From NCBI GenBank assembly GCA_027475525.1, contig JAMWFC010000115.1:992001-1056000 (forward strand): a stretch of DNA of 64,000 nucleotides, in the 5' to 3' direction. Shown in pieces: positions 21,136 through 33,100 of the stretch. The position numbers and the translations under genes are program-made. The DNA is from Macrolepiota albuminosa. Lineage: Eukaryota; Basidiomycota; Agaricomycetes; Agaricales; Agaricaceae. The first letter of the stretch is position 1. Each line of letters opens with the position of its first letter. The notes beneath the pieces were generated by a model. It searched no databases. It was not told where the DNA came from and was given only the letters and a program-made list of their open reading frames with translations.

Positions 21136-24100
21136 ATGGCTACGTATACTCACACTTACTACCCCACGGGGTACCAGACCGACCCTTACGGACGCCTGGT
21201 ACCCGATCACTACTCCGCGCAGACCCCCCGCTGATGACGCCAACTGTGGTTGGGTGCGCTGGACGTATACGCAGTACAACGCCGTCTCCAGCACCTGGCG
21301 TACGGGTTTGTGAGGAGTCCTGGCAGGGTCCCGGTGTGCTCGAGCAGAGGTGGTAGGACGGTGCGCTAGACGGTAGCGCCTCGGGTGCTACCTAGCAAGT
21401 AGTAAGCGTTGTAGTTTAGGAGAAGTTATAGAGAAATAAACGAATAGCGCAGCGTAGCGTGCCCGTAGGTGGCACCGTAAACAATGAAGACGAGATAGAC
21501 GAAGCTAGCGCTGAACTTGGTGGCAAAGTCAGGCAATGCTAGCGCGATTTGAACGCTAAGTGTAACTGGGTGCTTAAGAGGTTACGATTCGTTGTTATAT
21601 ACATGGCAAGTAGCTAGTTTTTATACTATGCGCTACATTATTTCCAAAATAAGTCCATTGACGGCGCTACCAATTAGTGCCTCCCTTCGTGACTGTAGCT
21701 AACGGCCACCTGTCAACGGCGACCTGCAGCACATGGGTGACGGCGACCAACGGCGACTCTAAAACTACTTAGAAGTGGTACGAGTTTGCTCACTTTTTGA
21801 TGTAATTTAATTGGCCATGCCATCCCGGGGTATGGTCGGGGAATCCTCGACAGACGCCGTGAGCGCTAATTCCGGCGCTAAACATTGTACCATCTTTTGA
21901 TAGATTTAAATGTCGGGTCTGCGTGTATCCTGTCTCGTCGTCCTAATTCCGGCGCTAAACATTGTACCATCTTTTGATAGATTTAAATGTCGGGTCTGCG
22001 TGTATCCTGTCTCGTGTCATTGATTCTTTTAGACTTCTGATTGAGGTGCCTCGGTGATTGACAGCGCCAATTGCTAACTCCTTCCAGTACTGATCGGGGT
22101 TTGGTCAGAGTCCCCTCCCGCCGTTATGCTAGCGCTATGAGTCCTGAGTCTTCTTGGTCTTCAAAGTAACTGAGTGGAGTGCGCTGAGGGGCTGATACTG
22201 GTGATTGAGATGAATGGATAAGTCTTGCCATAGAGCGCCCACGCTAGGGCTGCTCTGTACCCAAGGCTGGTCGCTAGAGCCTTTAGTGTGTCAAGTGTTG
22301 GTCGGCCTATAATGTCCCTTGATGCGCTCAGTCCGAGTAGAAGCCTATCATCTCCCCCCAACTGAAAAATTGACTGTCCTCAGTCAAACGCCATCGTTAA
22401 TTTGACTGCGCTACGGTCCGTATAATGCCGCCGGCGCCTTATAAAAAGTCGTTTTCCGTACTTCACCTCCCCGTGTTTTCCTTCCCATCTTTCCAGTATG
22501 TCCACTTCTTTCGACGCCTCTGCTCTCCGCAATTTCCTGGCTAAGGCCTCCTATTTATTTGATCGCGCTAAGTCTGTCGGTCCCGCCAATGCGCCACAAA
22601 CCGTCCCTGGTATTATGCAACTCTATCGGCGCTGGCTCGTGGTCCGCGGCTCCAACAGTTCCTGGGAGCGGGGTGACGAGGTTCGCGAGTGGTGCGTGGC
22701 CCGGTACCGTGAGTATGAGGGTGCCGATTGGTTGCGCCCTTTCGCGGACCTTTTCGTAAGTTTTCTAAGTTTGATTTTGGCGTTGTGGCGCTAAGGTTCA
22801 GCGCCCATACTAGGCTCCCTCCTTATCTGACGAGATCGACGCGTTGTTGGCTAGTACCGAGGTCAGCGAAGTAAGTCCTTCCTTCTCCTCCCCCTTTTTC
22901 CACTGTTAATCCTTGAGTAGTCGGTTGCCACGACCGAGGTCAGCGAAGTAAGTCCTTCCTTCTCCTCCCCCTTTTTCCACTGTTAATCCTTGAGTAGTCG
23001 GTTGCCACGTCTCCCACCATCGCCAGTCTTCCTACTGCCCCCTTGGCCTCTACTGTCCCTTCTGTTCCTGCTGCCCCTCCTTCTTCGACTTCTGTTCCGC
23101 CTCCTTCCGTTCTTGGCAGCCCTTTTCATGGCGCTGCTTCTTCCACTCGCCCTGCCCCAAGCGCTGCTTCTCCCATCCGTACTGCCCCTCCCCATTCGGC
23201 CATGAAACGTATTGCCGTTTCTCGTAGCGAGCCACGACCCGGCCCAACGCGCCCAACTTCTCATGGTCCTCCGCGTAATTTCGCCATTGTTATTGAACGA
23301 GCGCCTCCTGCTCGTGCTAGTTCTCCTCCCAAACGTACCGTGCGTTCTTTCCCTATCTTCCTTACTCCATTTTTCTGACTTCTCCCCTTCCAGATCAATC
23401 TCCCTGCTTGTGTTCCCCCTTTGTATGTCGTAAGTGCTTTGCTCGTTGTCGCTAGACTTTAGCGCCTAAATGTTAATGTCGATAGGCACCTAACCAGACC
23501 ATGTTCACCGACGCGGAGCTTCGCGACCTTTTGCGTCTTCGCCGTGATACTACCGTCATTGATACCGGCGTCCCGGCTGGTGTCCAAGTACTGGGCGGCA
23601 AGAAGAAGGTTACCGTTGCGCCCTTGGAGCGTCGCGCGTTTAGGGCAAAGATTGGCACGGTAAGCACTGTTTTGCCCCTTTGGAGGTTCATGCCGTCGCT
23701 GACTTCTTTCTTAGTGTGACAAGTGTTGGTCTGAGAACGACCCTGAGGGCTGCTGGTTTCCTACCGCGTCTCTGCCTTGCTATCAGTGCGATGCGTTGAA
23801 ACGAGGCTGCGCCTTCAACGGGATTCGTACTCGTGAACGTGGTAGGGACGCCATTATGCAAAGGAACTATGAGCACGCGGTGTTGGTTCGTAACGCCCGG
23901 GACTTCGTGCTGCAGCAACGTGATCTGGCGGCTACTCACCAACCCACGGTAATCAGCGCAGCCAGCCTGGCGCTGCCGACTACCCAGGATGGTACTACCG
24001 TGGCGGCACCTTTTGCTCGCTCTCCTCGTCATCCCGTCCTTTTGAAGCGTAAGCCTGTTGTCGCGTCTCCTGGCAAGAGCCCTGGTAAGCGCCGCGAGCT

Positions 24101-27100
24101 AGCGCCTGCTACGCCTGTGGTTTTGTCTTCGACCGAGTCTTCTACGGATGAGGGGGAAGGCACTGAGAGGGATGCCGAGGGAGAGGATGATGATGAAGCT
24201 GAGCCCGTTGTTGATGCCAATGCGCTGTTGGCGGTACGCGCTCTCCTGCTTCGCCTTACTCCCCCTATCGCCGCTAACCCTCGTCAGAGTGGCCCCAGTG
24301 GTAACCAGTACGTATTTTCCTAACTTCTCTTTTCTTCGCGTGCTAACTTCTTGACTGATAGGTCCCCCACTCCTGTTCCCGCCGTAGTGGCTATCCCTGC
24401 TGCCGAAGATGTCGTTATGTCTGATGCTGGCGCTACCCCTGCCCCCGAGTCGGTTGCGGCTAGCGACACTCCGGTGGCTCTTCCTATTACTCCGTCCCTT
24501 ACTCCTCCCCACAGCTCCCCTTCTTTTACTAGTAGTCGCGAGACTTCTGCGGCGCCGGAGTCCGAAGGAACCCTGGTGCTGGAAGGTGAGCGTCGTCGCC
24601 GCTGGAGATACTTGCCTCCCTACGGCATCCATCTTTCTTCCGCCAGAGCTATGTCCCCCGGCGACGAGCGCCATGAGTGGACGCCCCGTGCGCCTGTAAC
24701 TGTCCGGGTACGTCCGTCTTTGTTCGTTCCCCTTTTCTCCCCTTTTCTAATCCTCCAATAAGTTCGATCCCTTTTGGACACCCCCTCCCGCCATGCGAGT
24801 TTCTGGCGACGCCTTCCCTTGGCTCGGGGACGAGTTCTCCTATCCTGTTACCCCTCTACGTCCTTCTGCCGACCTTCGCCAGCAACTCCGCCATATTGAG
24901 GATGCGACCGAAGCCGTTGGTCGTGAACTTGCAAACCTGCGTCCTCGCGTTTCCACCTTAGCTCGCCGCAAGCGCCTCCTTCTCGAGCTCCATGACGATA
25001 TTTCAGCTGCGCTTGAGTGGCAAGCGAGTAACTCGATCCAGGACGGGGACTTGCTTCCTTTGGGCGATCCCGCCCTTCCCGAGTATGATCCGTAGTTGCC
25101 GACCCCTTAGCGCTTTTAAACTTTTATGGACTTTTGCCTTTTGATACGAACTTTGTAGTGTGTGTGATACTAAAAATAAACGCCTCCCTTGGCTTCAAAT
25201 CGTCAGTTTGTAAGTAATCAAAAGAAAAATAAGTAAAAAGGGGAAACGCTCAGTAGATCATCACAGCGCAAAAACCCCTTTGCCGATGCGGTCCAATAGC
25301 CATTACCACGCCAGCCTAAGTAGAAAATAGGAACTGTCTGGAAATAAATAAGCGGATCCATGTAAGAAGTAGCGCGTATAAAGAAATAGAAAACCAGTGA
25401 TCGCTTATGCCCGTTTAGCGCGGTTGTGAGTAAGCGCTGAACATCGAATGTCGATTCCCTTTTTGGAGGGGCCCAGAATAAGTTAAACACTTTTGATTGG
25501 CTAGCGCTCCTGTTAGGGTCCTGGCTCCTTGAGAAATGACCTCCCACGCTGTCGCTAATCGAAACACTTCCTGTGTCCTATAAATTACTTATGCATCAAC
25601 TCGATTCCATCAGTCTTCGCGATGGCCACCCCGTCTGGTTGCGTGTGGACTCACCTATAAATTACTTATGCATCAACTCGATTCCATCAGTCTTCGCGAT
25701 GGCCACCCCGTCTGGTTGCGTGTGGACTCAAGCTGTGATGCGCCTATGTTACCATGGACCCTCCCACTTTTCTGGACCGGGCCACCTCGTTCTTTCATCA
25801 TTACCCTCCCGAGGGTATTCCTAAGTTGGCCGACGAAGTAGTCGAGTTGGGTCGTCGCTGTCGGCTTCTGCGGGCTGCTTGTGAAATTTGGGGAGACGTG
25901 TCCCCGTTAACGCGTTTTGGTACAGAGGCTACTTGGAGTCAGGCTTTCCATGTGCGTGTCTTGCTATTCTTGGCGCACTCCTTCTGACAGTCGCCCAAAT
26001 CCAGGAAATCGCCACCGAAGACACGGCGGATCGTCTTCAACTTTTGATGGAGGAAAGCTATTACCTGGTTAGTAACTGAGCCATCACCTCTCCTTCCGTG
26101 TCTAACGGCTCTTTTCTCCTAGTCCCCTCGCAAGTATACCGGCGCTCGTCTCTTTCGTGGTCCCCTCGAGGGGCCGACGGTTGTTAGCAAGCGCATTTCT
26201 TGGTTCGGCCCTTCTTGACCTGTCGCGTGTTGTTTTTCTCCCCCCCCCTTATTGTTTGAGTGAGGCGATCCCATCTTCTTCGCAGCGCCACCGGCCTAAC
26301 ATATTCCCAGCTTTTTGCTTCTTTTGCCGTAGTTATATGAAATACATCGTTGTTGTCGCGTCCTCGTGATTGTGCCGCATAAGTTCTGTTTCCTAAGTCC
26401 CTTCGACCCTGCATAATGTCGCTAGGTATATATTTGAGATTTCCGGGCCTAGCGTTGTTAAGTTCTTCGGAATGCCTACTCCCTCTTTCTTTCTCGAAGA
26501 CATCACCTCCGTCCCTCGTCCCGAGGTTTTAGATCGCCTCGAGATGTTCTTTGCTCGACTGCCTCCAGGCGGTATCCGACACCATAACGGAAATATCCTT
26601 ACCCTGATTCGGCGCTACCGGTTACTTCTGGCTATGGCCCAGGAGTGGCTCGTGGAGTCCGAACAGCATCCCAACGCGGTAAGTTTCTGTCGTCAGGGTG
26701 ATCAAGTACCGTCTTACGTGTCCTTCCAGCCTCCTGTTTCGGGTAGCACAAAAAGCTTGGAGTACCTACTCCTCGAAACGGATAATGTTGTTAGTTCCTC
26801 TTCTTTTCCCGCTCCTACGTTCAGGTTTGCTGACCCCCAGCTTCAGACTTTGAAGTGGTTGCCCTTGCCGGACCTGATTGACGACGAAGTTCGTGCCGCC
26901 ACGCTTCAGCGCGTCATCATACCGTTTACGCCTCTAGCTCCTCGCTTCGGAGCGGGAGCGCCTCCTGCCCCCATACATGAGTCTCCACCCGGTTCCTTCA
27001 CCTTTCGCTTTGGAGCTGGAGCGCCGCCTGCTCCCATAAACGAATCTCCCACCGGCTCCTCCACCATTCGCGCTGGAGCGCTGCCTGCTCCCACCAATGA

Positions 27101-30100
27101 ATCTCCTCCCGGCTTCTCCACCTTTCCTCCGGGGACCTTTCCCTCTACTCCGTCGCCTATTCTTCCCCCTGCACCGCCTCCTTCTCCTGCGCATCTCCGC
27201 CGCAGACAGCACCCCCGTTGCTCTGAGGGATTTGTCAGGGGTCCTCGCCGTAGAACGTAAAGTAGCCCATAGATCAATTATTGCCAGATCCATAGCCCTG
27301 TATAGTATTGTATAGTATGAAATTCAATGCGTTGTTGTTCCATTCATAAGTAAGGTGCAAGGAGATCCATAGCCCTGTATAGTATTGTATAGTATGAAAT
27401 TCAATGCGTTGTTGTTCCATTCATAAGTAAGGTGCAAGGTGCTAAGGTCTAGCGCCTTCCCCTTCGGATCCTATTACTGATCGGTTTCTTCTTCTGGTGC
27501 GACTTCGTCATCGTCCACAAGTTCGGTCTCCTCTAGCTCTCGAAGTTTAGCAGTGTCAACGTCTAGCGCCGCTAAAGGCAGTGAAATGTGTTCACGCGCT
27601 AAGTAGGGAATGAGTCGGAACGCCGCTACTGGTCGATGCAAAACTGAGCCGTCCAACTCGCAGAGTACGTATGCGCCTCCCCGATTGCGGGAAACCACAA
27701 TTAGGGGTCCCAGATACCGAGGCCGCATCTTTTTGTTATGAGTAACTTCGATCTTGGAGTTGCGCATTAGTACTAGGGCGCCAGTTGTGAAGTTGTAGTC
27801 TCGGATCGTGGCGCTATGCTCGGTCTCAAATCGTAGCGCAGCTTGTCGTCTAGCCTGAAATACTACCTCGTGTAAGCGCTCGAGATCCTCCATGCGTCGT
27901 TGTAAGTCTATAGCGCGTCTAGCGATCATGTTGGTAGAGGACAGTATTGAGTTCGGTGGGGGTTGTAGGTACGTCGCTTCCACCACGTCCGCAGGTAGCA
28001 AGGGGTGGGTGCCAGTCGCCGCATAGTAGGGAGAGCAGCCCATCCTCTTTCGTACGGTAACCCGCTCCGACCAGAAGACCGAATAAGTCGCCTCGCTCCA
28101 GCGACTTTCGTCGCCGTCGACCGCCTTGAATAGCGCTTGTCGAACATCGAAATGAGGCCTTTCTACGATTCCATTAGCACGTTTATTGTATCCTGAGACT
28201 CGGATGTGTTGTATGTTGTATTTCTTGGCAAGATAAGTGAGCGCCTTAACTATTGGCGCTCCGTTGTCTGTGACGATCTCGTGAAGGGCTCCCCATCGGC
28301 AGATAACGTCCTCAAAAAGCCACTTAGCTATAGCATCTGTATTTTCCCGCTGGAGCATACGGAACTCCCCCATCGGCAGATAACGTCCTCAAAAAGCCAC
28401 TTAGCTATAGCATCTGTATTTTCCCGCTGGAGCATACGGAACTCGGCCAATGTACCAAGGAACACCTTCCTTGAATGATATACTTGTAGCGCCCTGACTT
28501 GGGCATGTGCATGGTGTCGATATATATTTTTCCGAATAACGGCGCGGGAGTCGCTACTGTTGGGGGAATTAGAACCTGACGTGTCTGCTGAATTTGACAG
28601 AGATGACAAGTGCGAATATACCACGCGATATCGGCGCTAACTTGCGGCCACCAAAAGCGCTCCAAAAGGTTCGCCCTTGTCGCATAGAGTCCTCGGTGTC
28701 CCAAGTCATCATGCATAGCGCGTAGAATCCTAACTCCTCCAAAAGGTTCGCCCTTGTCGCATAGAGTCCTCGGTGTCCCAAGTCATCATGCATAGCGCGT
28801 AGAATCCTAACTCGATTGTCCGGTTTGATTACTAGTTTATGGGCGCCATCTCTATTTCGTCGCCAAAGTCGGTTTTCCACCATAAAGAAAGTTGTCGCAT
28901 ATCGAATGAAGGTGGCGTATTCCGTATCCGTAAGGTCTGATGGTCGTCGCAAATCCTGTAGCCACTTCCTAACCTGGTCCACTCGCTGATCTTCTGACTT
29001 AGCTTTGGCGCTTCGAGGTACCGCCGAATATGGCAGGTTCTGACTGTCTTCTCGCAAGGGTCTTGGTTCCTCGACTATCTTTAGATCGTTAGATGGCTTA
29101 GCGACGTTATAGATACTGGCCGTGTAAAAAGTTGATGACGCCTGATATGGTCGGGGCTGGTACGGAACAATAGGGTGAAGCCAATTTGAAACTGGTTGGT
29201 CTTCGCGAAGCGCCGGAATAGGCAGCTGAATGATATGCATGAAACCATGCAATCGATCGATCCAGTCGTCAAATACATCGTTGTCGCTATCGTCTAGCGC
29301 TTCATCTTCCGGTTGTCTGGGTCGCCTAGATAATCCGTCCGGCCCGTGGAATGCACTTCTGACGTGTACTAACTCGAAGTGAAACATTAATATCGCTACT
29401 ACCCAGCGGTTCATACTGGCCGACGGTTGAATATCAGGGTTCTGAAGCATTCCTTTGATGTATCGTGCGTCGACCTCGACAATGAGATTTCGTACCCCAA
29501 TGAGGTACATGCGCAGCGCCTGAAACGATCGAAACAAGCCATATAACTCTAGCTTGGGCTGACTGTAGCGCGATTCTCGGTCGTTAAGGGTAATCGATCC
29601 GAAGCGATTGTAGCGCCTGATCTTCCGGTTCGCGCTATCACACTGGCATAAGAAGAAGCCAACGGCGATATATGATGTGTCAACAGCAAGTATAACGGGA
29701 TCGGCGGTAGTATAGTCAATGGGTACCAATGGTTTCGCTTCCTGTAGCGCTTTTACTAAGTCCTTCTGGGCATTGATTTGATCGGGTCCGAATTCGAAGG
29801 GGACCCCTGAACGGGTTAGGCGATTAAGGGCGTTTGCGCGATGAGAAAAATGGTGTATGAACATGCGCAGCACCCCTACAGTGCCCAAGAACGTGCGAAA
29901 TTAAGGGCGTTTGCGCGATGAGAAAAATGGTGTATGAACATGCGCAGCACCCCTACAGTGCCCAAGAACGTGCGAAACTTCCGAGAGGTTATGACAGATC
30001 CCCCATTTCTCCAACAGCGCTAATCGGCTCTTTTCTGGAATCCTGCCTTCTGGCGTGCAGAGAGGTTATGACAGATCCCCCATTTCTCCAACAGCGCTAA

Positions 30101-33100
30101 TCGGCTCTTTTCTGGAATCCTGCCTTCTGGCGTGCAAACATGCCCCAAAATTTTAAACTGCAGTGCGCAAAGAACGAGCTTGTGCCCCAAAAACGTCCCG
30201 CCACAATACTTCATGCGCTGAAGTACTCGGTTAACCAGTTGAAAGAAGTCCCATAGCGCCATACGAATATTAGGATTTTCTGGGTGAACTTCGGGCTTGC
30301 CATCTACCAATCGCCAATCCTTCGGGCCTTTAACTCCTACGTCGTCTATGAAGCTGAGCACATGGTGAGGTATTTCGGGCTGTAGGATAAACGTAATATC
30401 ATCGTGAAATATCGGTACCGAGTTTGTCCATCCCATAGGAAGTGTGACTAGTCGTAGCGCCCCAAACGGTGTTTGAAATGTCGTCAAGTCGCGAGAGGAA
30501 GGATGGATTAAGCGCTCGTCATAGCCTACGTACAAATCCAGGGTAGCGCCACATATTCGTCCCGCAAAAGATTCAGCGACGTGATCGGGAAATGGCGGTA
30601 CCCCTGAATGACGAATGGTGACTTTGTTTAGCGGTTCTAGGCTGTGAACTATACGTAGCTTCCCGTTTTTCTTTAGTACGCAGAACCACCTCGAGCGGTA
30701 GGCCGAATTAGAAGGCTCGTATACACCTGCCGCTATCTTGGAGCGAATAATTTGGCAGACTTCGGCTTCGATGCCCGGGGGTATGGGTCGGTTATGCTCA
30801 GTCCAGGGCACGTGCGGTATTGTCGGTATAACCACTGGTGGAAAGAAGTCAGTTCTAAGTTTACCGCGTTCTGAGTCCTCCCATGCAAAAGCCTCATTCT
30901 GTTTTTGCATGATGTCGACTAATACGTTCATCTCCTCCGTCGAGAGGAAGCCGGTATCGTGGGCGCTAAGAAATAGCGCCTTTCGTTCTTCCGTAAATCG
31001 TCCTTCATCTCCTCCGTCGAGAGGAAGCCGGTATCGTGGGCGCTAAGAAATAGCGCCTTTCGTTCTTCCGTAAATCGTCCGTTGGTTCGAAGGGTAGTGG
31101 ATTTGGGTCGAGTTTTGGCAGGGTAGCCAAAGGGTCGCCTATTATTTTTCTTTCGATGCGAAATTCCTCGGGTACGGCGCTCGCTACCGGTTTCGTTTTA
31201 AGCGCTACGGGTTTATATTTCTTCTTGACCTGAACCCCTTTGCGCTTAGGGGTACTATTGTTAGCAAACGTATTATAAATAGAGTCATGGTTTCTAGCGA
31301 AACCTGATATCAAAGATTCTTTAGAGTCGGGAGTAGAAACGAAATAAGTGTCTGTTGAAAGGTTTTCAGTAATATCTGACGCCGTGAGGTATAAGTAGGA
31401 TAACGCTTCGCTAGTAAGCGACGAAGAAGAATTCAAGATTTCATGGGCTAAAGGGGTATATGATATAAAGTTTACTTGCCCAGTCCGATGGTTATAGTCC
31501 AAGATAAGCGCTTCATCTCCATGATCCTCATCACTCATCTCCTCGATGGCGCCGGAAAACACTCGCAAGGGTCGTCGCTAACGTAAGGTCGCTTTCTCGG
31601 TCCCGGTTTCTGGAATTTTCCTATGGCGCCGGAAAACACTCGCAAGGGTCGTCGCTAACGTAAGGTCGCTTTCTCGGTCCCGGTTTCTGGAATTTTCCTC
31701 GGGAAACGTTGGTACCGTTCTCTGACGCCCGAGTTAGGGTCGCTAATAGTTAGCGTCGTTTCGTCTTCAGACGTCGTCTTGACTACTGATCGGGCTAAGA
31801 CGTCGAAGGGCCTCCCTAACAATAAGTCGTACGCAGGCGATCTAAGAATGTGTATTTGAAGGTAAAACGTAAGATCGCCAACAGCGCATGGCACGTTACG
31901 AGCCATTCCCAAGGATCGATCAATAGTGCCGTTAGCGCTTTGCATATTAAGAATGATGGTCGGGTCGTAAATGATGCCAAGCTCGTTAGCGACGTCGGCA
32001 GCCATTGAAATAATCTGTGATCCGCTGTCCACGATAGATTCTATCTCGCTTTTTCCATCAACTGTCAACATAATCGAGCGAATCGCGTGAGAGTCTTGGG
32101 CTACAGTGAGGACGGCGGGATCGTCGCTAGATCTTAGCGATTTAAGGTAAGTTTCGACCGGGTCAATGGACGTAGCTTCTTTAGGTGGCGCGGCCTCTTC
32201 TTTGATTTCCGACGCGACCGTCTTGGTTATGTACGCGAATCCAGGTAGCGCGTCGTCGCATTCGTCCACCGCCGTTACATTGTTAGCTACGTTCCGTCGA
32301 GGGGTTACCGCTGTACGCATCTGATTCCTGACGTCTGGCGCCACACTGCATAGCTCCCCTACCGACATCGTGACTTGACTCTTCATAATACGATCGAATA
32401 CTTGCTTAGATTTTTCTATGTCGTAGATTGGTGCCGTTGGTCGGTAGCCTCCTGCTGGCTTGTCTGGCGCCCCAAAGTTTCGATTGATAGGCGGAGCGTA
32501 GTTACCGGCAAGTCCTGAATACGGGTGTAATGGCGGTTCCGTGCTAGCTGAGGCTTTGGCCGTATTGGGTGTGTCGTCGTTGATGCTGGGATTCGCAGGC
32601 TTTGCGGGTGCTGGATCTGACGTAGCGCCTGAGGGCCTATAGTCTTTCAACGGTTGCTTGCTCTTTTTAATCTCTACACCATCAAAAACCTGATTTTTTA
32701 GCGACTTTAGCTCCCTTTCCAACGTCTCGATCCTCTCCTCTCGTGACAACGTCGGTCGCTCGCTAACAGCGTTAAGCTGGAGTACTTCATGGATTAGCGC
32801 CTGTTGTGGAGTTGTTTCTGCCTCCGTTGCGGCCGTACTATTGAGATTGCCCGTCGCTAAGTTCCCAGGGTTCCGTCGGTGCCATTCATCAATTCGTCCC
32901 TGGAAGGTTCGGTGCTCAGGATATAGAGGGATGTTAGCGCCGGAGGGTAGGACTATTTTCCCGTTGGTGCCTCGGCACGCTCTTCCTTGGCGTAGATATT
33001 GTTCGAGGATAGTGCAGCGTCCGCGAGTCATCGTATGTCCTGCCTCACCACAGAAGTGACAAGGGCCGGATTGCATATTACCTCGTGGCGCATTAAGGCT

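Noticed and set aside
22856..23009. Apparent exon duplication in antisense gene 1
   Set aside because: It has the 77-bp period seen at about 30 unrelated places, so an assembly artefact is far more likely.
26790..26824. Possible very short intron in antisense gene 3
   Set aside because: At about 36 bp it would be too short for normal splicing, and the frame is open without it.
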